Below the pieces are notes generated by a model. The model was given only the letters and a program-made list of their open reading frames with translations. It ran no database searches and was not told the DNA's origin. A DNA stretch of 64,000 bases from Buchnera aphidicola (Mindarus japonicus) (GTDB lineage: Bacteria; Pseudomonadota; Gammaproteobacteria; Enterobacterales; Enterobacteriaceae), in NCBI RefSeq assembly GCF_039393905.1, contig NZ_CP135030.1, forward strand, positions 477,203-541,202, given 5' to 3'. A program made the position numbers and the translations under genes. Below, in pieces: positions 1-9,829 of the stretch (its first letter is position 1; each line of letters opens with the position of its first letter).

Positions 1-135
1 TGGTTTTTTAGGTGTGGTTGTATAAACTTTAGTACATACCCCTCTTTTTTGAGGACTAGCTCCTAAAGCTGGAACATTACTTTTTATATTTTTCCGTAAA
101 CGAGGTTTGCGTACCAACTGGTTTACTGTAGCCAT
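1..135 (-). CDS. rpsL: 30S ribosomal protein S12, 5' part only (runs off left edge)
   Basis: The first 45 codons of S12 are present; the gene continues beyond base 1. The translation begins [12 protein letters not shown] and contains the family-specific NVPAL and SPQKRGVC segments that precede the decoding-site loop. An AAGGAG ribosome binding site lies just before the ATG at 135. S12 is a 30S decoding-centre protein. It follows tusDCB on the same strand, as in E. coli, where rpsG, fusA and tufA come next; those would lie outside the window. Identity is certain from sequence; completeness cannot be judged. Confidence 0.97.
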   Translation of the reverse strand, partial: MATVNQLVRKPRLRKNIKSNVPALGASPQKRGVCTKVYTTTPKKP

Positions 136-263
136 TAGGGCTCCTTATAAATATTTAAAGATTTGAAATATTAAATATGATTTAACTCTATTTCAAAAAA
201 ATCATAAAATAAAATTTTTTAACTAAGTTAAAAAAAAATAAAAAAAATTTTTAAGAAAAATTA

Positions 264-551
264 TCACCAATTCATTTGTATTTTATTAATTTTTGTTAAA
301 TAGATAAAATCTTTGTAAGTAACTTTTAAAAAAGAACTAGAAACTTTATTTATTAAACCTCTAGCTTTTAAATCTGCATCTAAAACATATAAATTAGCAT
401 TAGATGCTAACAATAACTTTAAAAAAAAATTTTTTTTTAAAGAAACCAAGACCCCGTCCTGTAATGCCAGAAAATCATCTACGGGTTTTAAAAAATGGAG
501 TAATGATGTCATATCTGTTTTAAAAGGAGATTGCATCAAAGTATGAAGCAT
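264..551 (-). CDS. tusB: Sulfurtransferase complex subunit TusB
   Basis: 95 residues, the same length as E. coli TusB. It starts MLHTLMQSPF and carries the LLASNANLYVLDADLKARGL segment characteristic of the family. TusB is one of three subunits of the TusBCD sulfur relay, which passes persulfide sulfur from IscS and TusA through TusE to MnmA for 2-thiolation of wobble uridine in Lys, Glu and Gln tRNAs. A GAAGGA site sits about 9 bases before the ATG. It is the last tus gene before rpsL. IscS, the sulfur donor, is encoded at 57981 in this window. TusB itself has no catalytic cysteine in the family, and none stands out here. Confidence 0.9.
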   Translation of the reverse strand: MLHTLMQSPFKTDMTSLLHFLKPVDDFLALQDGVLVSLKKNFFLKLLLASNANLYVLDADLKARGLINKVSSSFLKVTYKDFIYLTKINKIQMNW

Positions 552-565
552 TTTTTACATTCCTT

Positions 566-928
566 CTAAAAATTTAAAATAATACTAAATTTATTTATTT
601 TTTTTCTAATATGATTTTTATTTAATAGACGTACTTTTAATAAAAAATTAGATTTTTTTATAATACCTCTTTCAAATAAAGATTCTGAACAAACAAAAAA
701 ATTTGAAAAATTATAAGTAGGTAGAATACAAAATGCGGAAATATAATTTTTTGAAAAAATTTTTTTAGGTTGTTGATTTTTAAATATTTGAAAAATTCCA
801 TCTCCAATAAAAAATAATCCAATTTTTTGAAAAAATAACGACGAAGCTAAAACATAATCTAAACCTTCTCTACTACAATGATCGCCATGGGGAGCGTTAG
901 AAAAAATAAATGCTACAGAAGACAACAT
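566..928 (-). CDS. tusC: Sulfurtransferase complex subunit TusC
   Basis: The start is placed at the ATG at 928, giving 120 residues against 119 in E. coli. The homologous part begins LSSVAFIFSNAPHG, matching RIAFVFSTAPHG in E. coli. The open frame extends upstream to a GTG at 961 but that would overlap the end of tusD. Conserved segments include REGLDYVLASS, FFIGDGIFQ and the C-terminal ILNF. TusC forms the heterohexameric TusBCD sulfur relay for tRNA 2-thiolation. Gene order tusD-tusC-tusB is the E. coli one and the genes are packed as an operon. Confidence 0.9.
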   Translation of the reverse strand: MLSSVAFIFSNAPHGDHCSREGLDYVLASSLFFQKIGLFFIGDGIFQIFKNQQPKKIFSKNYISAFCILPTYNFSNFFVCSESLFERGIIKKSNFLLKVRLLNKNHIRKKINKFSIILNF

Positions 929-938
929 ATCTATTTTT

Positions 939-1310
939 TCAAAATTGAATAATTCGGTCACAATTTTTCATTTCCTGAACAATTTCTATTAATCCAATGA
1001 ACTGAAAATTAACTAATATTTTATCAACATTTTTTTTCGTATTAAAAATAACCCCTCTTCTTAAAGCAGCACTAACACAAATTTTTAATTTAACTCTAAA
1101 TTTTTTATTCAAGTCAATCCATGCTTGTAATAAATTAAACTCATTATGATCAGGAGAATAATTAACATTAGCATTAGTAACTCCATTGCAATAAAAAAAA
1201 ATACTACTAATATTATTTCCTGAAGAGAACAAATTTCTGGCAAATAACAAACCTGTTAAAGCATTTTGATTTCCATAAATCGGACCTGTAATAACTAACA
1301 TGTATTTCAT
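939..1310 (-). CDS. tusD: Sulfurtransferase complex subunit TusD
   Basis: 123 residues (E. coli 128). It opens MKYMLVITGPIYGNQNA and contains ICVSAALRRGV, where the Cys is the conserved persulfide-carrying residue of TusD (Cys78 region of E. coli). TusD accepts sulfur from TusA and hands it to TusE within the TusBCD complex, in the cytoplasm. The C-terminal DRIIQF matches DRVVQF of E. coli. It is the first gene of the tusDCB-rpsL cluster; the 620-base spacer upstream must hold its promoter, but no single promoter can be chosen in such AT-rich DNA. Confidence 0.93.
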   Translation of the reverse strand: MKYMLVITGPIYGNQNALTGLLFARNLFSSGNNISSIFFYCNGVTNANVNYSPDHNEFNLLQAWIDLNKKFRVKLKICVSAALRRGVIFNTKKNVDKILVNFQFIGLIEIVQEMKNCDRIIQF

Positions 1311-1932
1311 ATATAAACTTAAATATCTTGTTAATAAAAATGCTATTTCTTTTAATTTTTTTATAAAAAAATACTAAAAATAACTAGTAAAAAATAAAAC
1401 TTTATAATGAAATTATTCTTATTAACTTCTGAATTGACTTATATCAATATAATTATAAACAAAAAATATTTTTTATCCAACAAAATATATTTTTATATAA
1501 TTTAATTAAAAAATATTTAGAATATATTATTTATATATATTATGTAATAAGTACTATTTTTTTAATTTTTTAATTGATTTGATCATATGAAATAATTACT
1601 CTATATTTTTATATATTTTTAAATACTATTTTTTTTCATTTTTTAAAAATAACTATATTTTAAAAAAAATACATAAATTTAAAAAAAAAATATTAATTAA
1701 ATCTTTTATCAAGTTTATTTAAACTAATCCTATTTAGAAATAAAACAACATTTTTATTTAAATAGATAATATTTAAGAAAATATTAATTAATAATTAATT
1801 TTTTATTGTAAATATAATATATTAAAAAATATATTTCGTTAATGAAAAATATTTAAACAAAAGTTACTTATAAATTTTTTTTTAACTTATATAAAGAATT
1901 TAAAAAAATAAAAAAAAGGAAAAAATTTATAA
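1311..1932. other. Gene-free spacer between tusD and tsgA
   Basis: About 620 bases of almost pure A/T between divergent tusD and tsgA. No open frame, tRNA or strong hairpin was found. A TTGACT at 1434-1439 has no -10 at the right distance on the plus strand. It probably contains the two divergent promoters plus eroded DNA of lost genes; nothing in it is recognisable. Confidence 0.6.
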
Positions 1933-3105
1933 ATGAAAAATAAAATAATACTTACAATAATTAGTTTTTTTTCGTATTCTATAACCGGTGCTCTAATTGT
2001 AACAACCGGAATGATATTAGGAAAAATATCAAAATATTTCAACCTTCCTATCACCGACATGAGTAGTATATTTACATTTTTAAATGCTGGAATTTTAATC
2101 TCTATTTTTTTAAACGCATGGATAATTGAGTTTATTTCAATTAAAAAACAACTTATTTTAGGATTTTTATTAATGTTGTTAACAATTCTTGGATTAATAA
2201 AAAGTTTAAATTTAATAATTTTTAGTATTAGTATTTTTATGTTTGGATTGGTTAGCGGTATTACAATGTCAATAGGCACTTTTTTGATAACTATGTTATA
2301 CAAAGGCAATGAAAGAGGAAAATTTTTACTATTAACTGATTCTTTTTTTAGTATGTCAGGAATGATTTTTCCTTTTATTATAACTAAAGTATTTAATCTT
2401 CATTTAACCTGGTATTGGATATACATCTTAATTTTTATTATATATATAATAATTTTTTTACTAGCGATTAATGCAAAATTTCCAATTTTAACAAAAAATA
2501 TTAAAGAAAAAAAAATAAAAATAGAAAAAGGATCTTTTACTAATACTGCGATATTATCAATCACAGCATTATTATATATTCTAGGGCAATTAAGTTTTAT
2601 TTCTTGGATTCCAGAATATGCTATTAGATCATTAAAATTCAATATAAAAGAAGCCGGAAAATTAGTAAGCTTTTTTTGGATGTCTTATATGATAGGAATG
2701 TGGATATTTAGTTTCATACTAAAATTTTTTGATTTACAAAAAATTTTAGTCGTATTAACAGGTATTTCAAGTTTTATTATGTTTTTATTTATTATTACAA
2801 CTAACATGAAATTATTATCATTAATAATTATTGTTTTAGGTTTTTTCTCAAGTGCTATTTATACTATAATAATAACATTATCTTCTTTACAAACAAAAAA
2901 GCCTTCTCCTAAACAAATAAGTTTCGTTTTAACCTCAGGAACCATCGGAACTTTATTAACCTTTATAATCACAAAACCGATTATTTTAAAAAAAGGATTA
3001 ATTTCTGCTTTAATCACTTCAAATTTTTTATATATAACAGTTTTCTTTCTTTCTATAATTTTAGGTTTTTTTACTAATCACAGAAAACATATAATGCCTA
3101 AATAA
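1933..3105 (+). CDS. tsgA: MFS transporter TsgA
   Basis: 390 residues (E. coli TsgA 393). It is a 12-helix major facilitator: nearly continuous hydrophobic segments with short Lys-rich loops and a central loop around residue 190 (NIKEKKIKIEKG). The N-terminal SITGALIVTTGMILGKI segment and the mid-protein LGQLSFISWIPEYA segment fit TsgA. It is an inner membrane protein of unknown substrate; in enterics the gene is associated with tellurite and selenite resistance. The position next to trpS is close to the E. coli arrangement. It is one of only two MFS carriers in the window, so it may move a metabolite between symbiont and host; that is inference. Confidence 0.85.
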   Translation: MKNKIILTIISFFSYSITGALIVTTGMILGKISKYFNLPITDMSSIFTFLNAGILISIFLNAWIIEFISIKKQLILGFLLMLLTILGLIKSLNLIIFSISIFMFGLVSGITMSIGTFLITMLYKGNERGKFLLLTDSFFSMSGMIFPFIITKVFNLHLTWYWIYILIFIIYIIIFLLAINAKFPILTKNIKEKKIKIEKGSFTNTAILSITALLYILGQLSFISWIPEYAIRSLKFNIKEAGKLVSFFWMSYMIGMWIFSFILKFFDLQKILVVLTGISSFIMFLFIITTNMKLLSLIIIVLGFFSSAIYTIIITLSSLQTKKPSPKQISFVLTSGTIGTLLTFIITKPIILKKGLISALITSNFLYITVFFLSIILGFFTNHRKHIMPK

Positions 3106-3135
3106 TAAAAAAATTTTAAATAATATTTATTATTA

Positions 3136-4143
3136 TTAATATTTTAATACAGTAAATAAATCATAAATTTTTTTCATTGTTTTTTTTGCGAAAAAGTTAG
3201 CTTTCTTAGCACCATCATTGATAACTTTTTTTAAAAATAATTCATTTTTTCTAAAAAAATAAAAATTTTTTTTAATTTTTTCAATTACTATAGTAATTTC
3301 ATTAATTAATGTTTCCTTTAAATCATTATACTTTTTTTCAGAAAACTCTTTTTCTAATGAAAATATTGAAACTTCTCTGATACTAGATAAAATATTTAAA
3401 AAATTAGATATTCCTGGTTTTTCTTTTAAATCATAACGTATTTTACAATTTATATCTGAATCAGTTATAGCTTTTTTTATTTTTTTAACAATAATTTTTT
3501 TTTCATCTAATAAAAAAATTGTACCATTATGATTCTTATCAGATTTAGACATTTTTTGAGTAGGATTACATAACGACATTATTTTTTTGCTATATTTTGG
3601 AATTACTATTTCTGGAACTACAAACGTATTTTTTTGTAAATTATTAATTTTTTTTGCTAAATTTCTTGTTAGCTCTAAATGTTGTTTTTGATCGTCTCCA
3701 ACTATAACTTTTTTAGATTGATATAATAATATATCTGCAGCCATTAAGATAGGGTAGTTTAATAAACCAGCAGTGGAAAAGGAAGAGTTATTTTTTTGTT
3801 TTGTTTTAAATTGTGTCATACGTTTTAATTCACTATAATTTGAACGACAATTTAGAAACCAATATAGTGCTGTATGCTCTAAAACATGAGATTGTACAAA
3901 AATAATACTTTTTTCAGGATCTATTCCACAAGCTAGATATAATGCTACTGCATCTAATGTATTTTTCTTTAAATTACTATTAATATTTAATGTAGTAATA
4001 GCATGTAAATCAGCTATACAAAAAAAACATTGAAATTTATTTTGCATTTCAGACCAATATTTAAGAGAACCTAAATAATTTCCTAAAGTAAAAGAACCAG
4101 AAGGTTGCATTGCACTAAATACAATAGATTTAAAATTGCTCAT
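3136..4143 (-). CDS. trpS: Tryptophanyl-tRNA synthetase
   Basis: 335 residues (E. coli 334). This class I aminoacyl-tRNA synthetase charges tRNA-Trp; the tRNA itself lies at 57696. Visible signatures are PSGSFTLGNYLGS near residues 14-26 (the HIGH-equivalent) and QKMSKSD near residue 200. AADILLYQ and VGDDQKQHLELTR line the Trp and ATP sites. It lies downstream of rpe on the minus strand; in E. coli the order is rpe-gph-trpS, and gph is missing from the 102-base gap here. Confidence 0.97.
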   Translation of the reverse strand: MSNFKSIVFSAMQPSGSFTLGNYLGSLKYWSEMQNKFQCFFCIADLHAITTLNINSNLKKNTLDAVALYLACGIDPEKSIIFVQSHVLEHTALYWFLNCRSNYSELKRMTQFKTKQKNNSSFSTAGLLNYPILMAADILLYQSKKVIVGDDQKQHLELTRNLAKKINNLQKNTFVVPEIVIPKYSKKIMSLCNPTQKMSKSDKNHNGTIFLLDEKKIIVKKIKKAITDSDINCKIRYDLKEKPGISNFLNILSSIREVSIFSLEKEFSEKKYNDLKETLINEITIVIEKIKKNFYFFRKNELFLKKVINDGAKKANFFAKKTMKKIYDLFTVLKY

Positions 4144-4245
4144 TTATTTTCCAAAAATTTCAATTAAATAAAAAATTCTTTAAAATAAATTCTAACCATC
4201 AAAAAATTCTAAAAATAAATATTTTTTTTAAAAATTTTAAAATGA

Positions 4246-4932
4246 TTAATGAATCAAATTAAAATGTACTTTTTCTAATTCCTGTCTTAATTTGTTAATA
4301 ACAATTTTATAATTTGAGGAATGAAATAAAGTTGAGCCAATAACGAAAACATTAGCGCCAGCCAATGCTATATCTGAAATATTTTTTATATTAATTCCAC
4401 CATCTACCTGTAATAAAATATTACTCGAACTTTCGTTAATTCTTTTTCTAACTTCTCTAATTTTATTTATACTTTCTGGTATAAATGCTTGTCCTCCAAA
4501 TCCAGGATTTACTGACATTACAGTTATCATATCTAACTGATCTATAACATAATCAAGATAATTAATAGGAGTACCAGGATTCAAACCTAATCCTGCTTTG
4601 CATCCATGATCCTTAATCATTCGTAAAGTTCTATCTATATGATTTGTTGTTTCAGGATGCACAGTTATGAAATCGGCTCCAGATTTTGCAAATTTCGGAA
4701 TTAAAGAATCGACAGGATTTGTCATTAAATGAACATCAATTGTAGTAGAAATTTTATAGTCTCGTAATGATTTTAAAACCATTGGACCAATAGTTAAATT
4801 ATCTACATAGTGATTATCCATAACATCAAAATGTATCATATCTCCTCCAGCATCAATTGATTTTTGAATATCTTCTCCTAATTTTGAAAAATCAGCTGAT
4901 AAAATAGAGGGTGCTAAAAGAAAACTTTTCAT
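4246..4932 (-). CDS. rpe: Ribulose-phosphate 3-epimerase
   Basis: 228 residues (E. coli 225). It interconverts ribulose 5-phosphate and xylulose 5-phosphate in the non-oxidative pentose phosphate branch. The TIM-barrel signatures are present: LAPSILSADF near the start with its conserved Ser, MIHFDVMDNHYV with metal-ligand His and Asp, TIDVHLM, VMSVNPGFGGQ and QVDGGIN. A clear ATG is used. It pairs with trpS downstream, with gph deleted between them. Upstream, dam and damX, which separate rpe from aroB in E. coli, are absent. Confidence 0.97.
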   Translation of the reverse strand: MKSFLLAPSILSADFSKLGEDIQKSIDAGGDMIHFDVMDNHYVDNLTIGPMVLKSLRDYKISTTIDVHLMTNPVDSLIPKFAKSGADFITVHPETTNHIDRTLRMIKDHGCKAGLGLNPGTPINYLDYVIDQLDMITVMSVNPGFGGQAFIPESINKIREVRKRINESSSNILLQVDGGINIKNISDIALAGANVFVIGSTLFHSSNYKIVINKLRQELEKVHFNLIH

Positions 4933-5305
4933 TTTTAATTCCTATATTTAATTGCTTAAATATTATTTTTTTTACATTTAAATTTTTGTAAAATATATTT
5001 ATTAATTTTAAAAAAATATTTTTTATACATTTGCTTATTTTATTAAATAATAATTTGTAGTAATTTTATTTTTTTAAATAAAAATTATCTCTTTATTAAA
5101 GAACTTAGTTTAAGAAATTTTTTAAAAAATTTAAAAAGTTACTAAAACATATTTTTATCTATAATTTTTTTTATTTAATAATTTTATTATCAAAATTTTA
5201 ATTTTAGTTAACTTTTATAATTATTAATTTATAATAACATTATATTTAAAAAAAATAACTAACCAAAATTTAATAAAAATATTTATTAACATTATTTAAT
5301 AATAA
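4933..5305. other. Gene-free spacer where E. coli carries dam and damX
   Basis: 373 bases of A/T-rich DNA between aroB and rpe. In E. coli this interval holds damX and dam. I see no open frame and no recognisable Dam motif such as DPPY in any frame, so both genes are lost here rather than truncated. Confidence 0.65.
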
Positions 5306-6388
5306 TTATTGACTATTTCTAATAGCTGATAAAAGAACATTTTTATCTACATTAGTAAAAATTTTAACTTGTCCAATTTTAACTGGTAAAATAAAACGTA
5401 TTAATCCTGAAAGTACTTTCTTATCTTTTATAATATAAGGAAGATAAGCATGAGCAGTCATATTTTTTGGTGCTTTTGTTGGTAAACCAGCTTTTTTTAA
5501 CAAATTAATAATTCGATTAACTTCTATTTTATTTATTTTTTCTAATAATTGAGCTACTCTTGCCGCAATGACAATACCAACTGAAACAGCTTCTCCATGC
5601 AACCAACTTCCATAACCTAAATGCGCTTCAATAGCATGTCCAAAAGTATGTCCTAAATTTAAAAGAGCACGAACATTATTTTCTCTTTCATCAATGGAAA
5701 TAACATATGATTTTAATTGACAACATTTGGAGATACAATAAGAAATTTCTGGTTCATGTAAGGATAAAACTAAATGAATATTTTTTTCTAACCAAATAAA
5801 AAATTTTTCATCGAAAGCAATTGCATATTTAATAACTTCGGCTATTCCTGAAATCATTTCACTAGTTGGTAATGTTGATAAACAATCAATATCAACAATA
5901 ACAGAAGAAGGCTGCCAAAAAGCACCTATCATATTTTTTCCTAAAATATGATTAACTCCTGTTTTTCCTCCAACAGAGGAATCTACCTGAGATAGTAAAG
6001 TTGTAGGAATCTGGATAAATTTAACGCCTCTTTGATAAATAGCTGCTGCAAAACCAGTAAGATCTCCAATCACTCCACCACCTAAAGCAATCAATGTTGT
6101 ATCTCTATTATGAGATTTTTCTAATAATGCTGAAATAATTAATTCCATTTCATTTAATGTTTTATACTGTTCGCCGTCAGATAAAATTACTTGGTCTAAT
6201 TTAATGCCTGCCTGTCTTAATTGATAAAATACTTTATCTTTCCAAATGTTTGCTAACGTTTTATTGGTTACTAACATAGCATGATCACCTGGATTTAAAG
6301 GCCAAAAAATATTATCTAATTCTAACACTTTAGAACCAATAGTAATTGGGTAACTTCTACTGCCAAGATTAACCTGTAATTTCTCCAT
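5306..6388 (-). CDS. aroB: 3-dehydroquinate synthase
   Basis: 360 residues from the ATG at 6388 (E. coli 362). The open frame continues 39 codons upstream into aroK, but homology begins at MEKLQVNLGSRSYPI, matching the E. coli start. It performs the second step of the shikimate pathway (DAHP to 3-dehydroquinate), using NAD and a divalent metal. Visible motifs are the NAD-binding GGGVIGDLTGF, SQVDSSVGGKTGVNH, and the metal-ligand LLNLGHTFGHAIE with its two His residues. It sits downstream of aroK with a 50-base gap and the two are almost certainly cotranscribed. Aromatic amino acid supply to the host is a classic Buchnera function. Confidence 0.97.
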   Translation of the reverse strand: MEKLQVNLGSRSYPITIGSKVLELDNIFWPLNPGDHAMLVTNKTLANIWKDKVFYQLRQAGIKLDQVILSDGEQYKTLNEMELIISALLEKSHNRDTTLIALGGGVIGDLTGFAAAIYQRGVKFIQIPTTLLSQVDSSVGGKTGVNHILGKNMIGAFWQPSSVIVDIDCLSTLPTSEMISGIAEVIKYAIAFDEKFFIWLEKNIHLVLSLHEPEISYCISKCCQLKSYVISIDERENNVRALLNLGHTFGHAIEAHLGYGSWLHGEAVSVGIVIAARVAQLLEKINKIEVNRIINLLKKAGLPTKAPKNMTAHAYLPYIIKDKKVLSGLIRFILPVKIGQVKIFTNVDKNVLLSAIRNSQ

Positions 6389-6438
6389 TATTTGATAAAC
6401 CTCATTATAAATTTTACTGAATTTATTTAATTTTAATT

Positions 6439-6963
6439 TTATTTTTTGTCTAGTAAATCTATAATTTGATGCGAAACAACTTTTGCACTCTGTTCGTCTG
6501 TACAAACAGTAATATCTGCAATTTCTTCATACAATGGATTTCTATAATTAGCCAATTCTTGTAAAATTACTTTATTAGAAATTGCATTTTTTTTTAATAA
6601 TGGTCTTTTTTTGTCTCTATTAGTTCGCATTAATTGCTTTTCAATTGTAGTTTTTAAATATATTACTATACCCCTTGATGAAAGTTGATTTCTAGTCTCT
6701 TTTACAATTATAGAACCTCCTCCCGTAGCTAATACTATCCCTTGTTTCATAGTTAATTCATTAATTATTTTTTTTTCTCTATTTCGAAATCCTGTTTCTC
6801 CTTCTACATCAAAAACCCAATTAATATCTGCTCCTGTTCTTTTTTCAATTTCTTGATCAGAATCATAAAAATCCATATGAAGTTGTTGAGCTAATTGTCT
6901 GCCAATAGTGCTCTTTCCTGCTCCCATTGGACCAATTAAGAAAATATTTCGTTTTTCTGCCAT
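6439..6963 (-). CDS. aroK: Shikimate kinase I
   Basis: 174 residues (E. coli AroK 173). It phosphorylates shikimate at O3. The Walker [14 protein letters not shown] is at residues 11-23, followed by [13 protein letters not shown] (shikimate-binding Asp), FRNREKKII and ATGGGSI. The lid Arg region NRDKKRPLL is intact. It is the first gene of the aroK-aroB pair. Upstream lies a long spacer with a 6-bp CCAGCA/TGCTGG hairpin (6998-7022) in the leader. Confidence 0.97.
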   Translation of the reverse strand: MAEKRNIFLIGPMGAGKSTIGRQLAQQLHMDFYDSDQEIEKRTGADINWVFDVEGETGFRNREKKIINELTMKQGIVLATGGGSIIVKETRNQLSSRGIVIYLKTTIEKQLMRTNRDKKRPLLKKNAISNKVILQELANYRNPLYEEIADITVCTDEQSAKVVSHQIIDLLDKK

Positions 6964-7337
6964 TTTTTTATTTTACTAAAATATTTGTTAATATAACCCA
7001 GCATAAATACTTTAATTGCTGGAAGCAATATAAATAGAATTTAAATCTATTAAATAAATAACTCTAAATTAATAATAAAAAATTTATCAGTATAAAAAAC
7101 ATTTTTTTTATTTATAAAAAATTTATCTAAATATTGATTAACTTTTGTTATTGTTTATAATACTTAAATAATAAGGTATTAAAAAAAATATTTTGATTAC
7201 TTTAAACGTCTTACAAAAAATATACAAGAATGTTTTATAAAAAATTCTAAAATAATTAAATCTAGATATTTTTTTACAGAATAATGCACTTATTTTTAAA
7301 TATTTATTTAATAAAAAGATATTATTTTTTTTAAAAT
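6964..7337. other. Spacer between aroK and tRNA-Ser
   Basis: 374 bases of A/T-rich DNA between divergent aroK and tRNA-Ser. The only ordered element seen is an inverted repeat CCAGCA (6998-7003) and TGCTGG (7017-7022) in the aroK leader. A weak TTTACA at 7273 with TAAATA at 7297 could be the tRNA promoter, but I would not rely on it. Confidence 0.5.
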
Positions 7338-7422
7338 GGTGAAGTGTCCGAGAGGCTTAAGGAGCACGCCTGGAAAGTGTGTATACGGAAACGTATCAAG
7401 GGTTCGAATCCCTTCTTCACCA
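7338..7422 (+). tRNA. tRNA-Ser (anticodon GGA)
   Basis: A class II tRNA with the acceptor stem GGTGAAG pairing to CTTCACC. The loop CCTGGAAAG carries anticodon GGA, and there is a long variable arm (TATACGGAAACGTA) and a TTCGAATC T-loop. It closely matches the E. coli serW/serX sequence. The 3' CCA is not encoded: the acceptor is followed by A-rich DNA. It stands alone, divergent from aroK. Confidence 0.97.
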
Positions 7423-7479
7423 AAATAAATTTAATTTAAATTTATTTACTTTTTTTAAAAATAATATTGATTACAAAAA

Positions 7480-8205
7480 CTAATTAACAATTCCTTTTAT
7501 AAATACAGATTCTAAAGCAATATGAATCATTTTATTAAAACTTGCTTCTCTTTCTTCAATTGTTAATCTTTCGCCTGTAATAATATTATCTGAAACTGTA
7601 CAAATAGATACTGATTTAGCATTTAACTCAGCCGATATACTATATAATCCAGCTGTTTCCATATCAATTCCAGAAATACTATATTTTTTTAGCAAAGAAA
7701 TATATTTCTTTTTTTGAGGAAAATAAAACGAATCAGTACTAAAAAAATTTCCAACTTTAATAAGGGTTTTGTTGTTTTTAGCAGATACTACTAATTTGTA
7801 AACCATATTAAAATCGGGTATAGCAGAAAAATCATGTCCTAAAAATCTTATTCTATTAATTTTCGAATCCGTGCACGCACCTGTAGAAATAATTAAATCA
7901 TTTAGTTGTATATCTTCTCTAACTGATCCACAACTTCCTAGACGAATTATTTTTTTTACTTTATAAAATTTAATTAATTCACTTACATATAAACAGCAAG
8001 AAGGCATTCCTATTCCATGCGACATGAGAGATATGATTCTGCCTTTATATTTTCCAGTATAGCCTACCATAGAACGAACTGTATTAATTTGAAAAACATT
8101 TACTAAATAATTTTTAGCTATATATTGTACTCTTAATGGATCTCCAGAAATAAGCACTAAATCAGAAAAATCATTTTTTTTAGAATTAATATGAGGAGTA
8201 ATCAT
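7480..8205 (-). CDS. deoD: Purine nucleoside phosphorylase
   Basis: 241 residues (E. coli 239). It splits purine (deoxy)ribonucleosides with phosphate into base and (deoxy)ribose 1-phosphate. Signatures are TPHINSKKNDFSD at the start, GDPLRVQYIA (phosphate-binding Arg), GSCGSV, GACTDSKINRIRF, the ribose-binding GIDMETAGLYS and the catalytic Asp in TVSDNI. It is downstream of deoB with a 57-base gap, so the two form an operon; deoB acts on the sugar phosphate released here. Confidence 0.97.
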   Translation of the reverse strand: MITPHINSKKNDFSDLVLISGDPLRVQYIAKNYLVNVFQINTVRSMVGYTGKYKGRIISLMSHGIGMPSCCLYVSELIKFYKVKKIIRLGSCGSVREDIQLNDLIISTGACTDSKINRIRFLGHDFSAIPDFNMVYKLVVSAKNNKTLIKVGNFFSTDSFYFPQKKKYISLLKKYSISGIDMETAGLYSISAELNAKSVSICTVSDNIITGERLTIEEREASFNKMIHIALESVFIKGIVN

Positions 8206-8262
8206 AAATAAATAGTCTCTACAAGTGATTTGCTATCTTTTAATTTTTTAAATTAGGTTGTT

Positions 8263-9486
8263 TTATAACATACTTTTTCCATACATCATTTTAGAAAGTG
8301 AAAAAAAATGAGCTATTGTTTGAGAAATATCTGAAAATGTTTTTCTATGTCCTAAAAAAATAGATTTTTTATTTTTTCTATATAAAAGAATAGGCACATT
8401 TTCTCTAGTATGATCATTTCCTTTCCAAGTAGGATCACAACCATGATCTGCTGTAATAATTAAAAGGTCTTTATTAGTAATTATTTTTAATATTCTCGGT
8501 AAATTTTGGTCAAATAATTCTAAACCTTTTGCATAACCAGAAACATCTCTTCTATGCCCCCAAAGAGAATCAAAATCTATAAAATTTACAAAAACTATTG
8601 TATTATCTTTTGCATTTTTTATTTCTTTAATGGTTGCATTAAATAGATTAATTAATCCGTATGCTTTTATTGAAGAAGTTATTCCTACATTTGAAAATAT
8701 ATCATTTATTTTTCCAATTGAAACAACTTTTCCTAACTTTTCCTTTATTAATTTAAGCATTACAGTATCACCAATTGGTTTTACCGAAAAATCTTTTCTG
8801 TTATTTGTTCTAAAAAAATATCCTTTTTTTTCTCCAATAAATGGTCTAGCTATAACTCTTGCAACTTTATATTTATTATCATTCAAAATTTTTTGTATTA
8901 TTAAACATAAATTGTATAATTTTTCTAATCCAAAAAAAATTTCGTGACATGCTACTTGTAATACAGAATCTGCAGATGTATATATTATTGGTTGTTTAGT
9001 ATTAATATGTTCTTCTCCATAAATATTTAAAATATCTACTCCAGAAGCATGACAATTACCAATTAATCCAGAAATATTTGCGTCTACAACAATTCTTTTT
9101 ATTAAATTTATTGGAATACTATTAGTTTTTTTTTTAAAATAATCCCAATTGAATAAAACAGGTAGACCTGAAATTTCCCAATGTCCAGAAATAGTATCTT
9201 TTCCTGAAGAAATTTGACTTGCATAAGCATAACTTCCTACAATATCCGTTATTTTATTTAATCCTAAAGGAAATCTACCCATAGAATGATAAGCTGCTTC
9301 AGCTATTCCTAACTTAGTTAAATTAGGTATTTTTAAAGTTCCAACCCTTTCTTTGTTAGCTTTATTTAAAAAACATTGTTCTGCAATATGACCTAAAGTA
9401 TTAGCACCTTTATCTCCAAAATTTTTCGCATCTAAACTTGACCCTATTCCTAAAGAATCTAATACCAGAATAAATACTCGTTTCAT
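8263..9486 (-). CDS. deoB: Phosphopentomutase
   Basis: 407 residues from the ATG at 9486, exactly the E. coli length; a TTG four codons upstream is open but GGAAGAAAG sits correctly before the ATG. It interconverts (deoxy)ribose 1-phosphate and 5-phosphate. It belongs to the alkaline phosphatase superfamily: FILVLDSLGIG holds the first metal-binding Asp, KDTISGHWE the catalytic Thr, and ITADHGCDPTWKGNDHTRE the second metal cluster. Together with DeoD it links nucleoside salvage to the pentose phosphates handled by Rpe. Confidence 0.96.
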   Translation of the reverse strand: MKRVFILVLDSLGIGSSLDAKNFGDKGANTLGHIAEQCFLNKANKERVGTLKIPNLTKLGIAEAAYHSMGRFPLGLNKITDIVGSYAYASQISSGKDTISGHWEISGLPVLFNWDYFKKKTNSIPINLIKRIVVDANISGLIGNCHASGVDILNIYGEEHINTKQPIIYTSADSVLQVACHEIFFGLEKLYNLCLIIQKILNDNKYKVARVIARPFIGEKKGYFFRTNNRKDFSVKPIGDTVMLKLIKEKLGKVVSIGKINDIFSNVGITSSIKAYGLINLFNATIKEIKNAKDNTIVFVNFIDFDSLWGHRRDVSGYAKGLELFDQNLPRILKIITNKDLLIITADHGCDPTWKGNDHTRENVPILLYRKNKKSIFLGHRKTFSDISQTIAHFFSLSKMMYGKSML

Positions 9487-9829
9487 ACTTTCTTCCAATT
9501 TTTTTAAAAAATATTTTTTTCATTGTATTTTTAATATACACTTTCTTTATTACTATATATATTATTCTGTATGCTTATACTACTTAAATTAATAATTAAA
9601 TATATTTAACTACACTAAATGATTTTAACATATTTAAAATTTTTATAGATACAAAAAAATTATTAAATAATTAAGTTAATTAAAATGTATTAATTCAAAA
9701 ATAAGTTTTTTATTAATAAAAATTATTCTTAAAATAAGAAAGTTTAGTAAAAAAATATTTTTTTATTAATAAAATTAATTAATTCATGTTCATTAACCAA
9801 TTTTAAATTATTCTAAAAAGAGTAAAAAA
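9487..9829. other. Divergent promoter spacer between deoB and ansA
   Basis: 343 bases of A/T-rich DNA with many short direct and inverted AT repeats. No open frame, tRNA or convincing promoter pair was found. It must contain the start signals for deoBD and ansA. Confidence 0.5.

Noticed and set aside
1434..1459. TTGACT with TATAAT-like boxes as a tsgA promoter
   Set aside because: Spacing is 8 or 14 bases, too short for sigma70, and such boxes arise by chance in this background.
1887..2309. 140-codon minus-strand frame over tsgA
   Set aside because: Antisense shadow of the tsgA membrane segments; no family similarity.
8630..8947. 105-codon plus-strand frame within deoB
   Set aside because: Shadow of deoB, which is full length and conserved.
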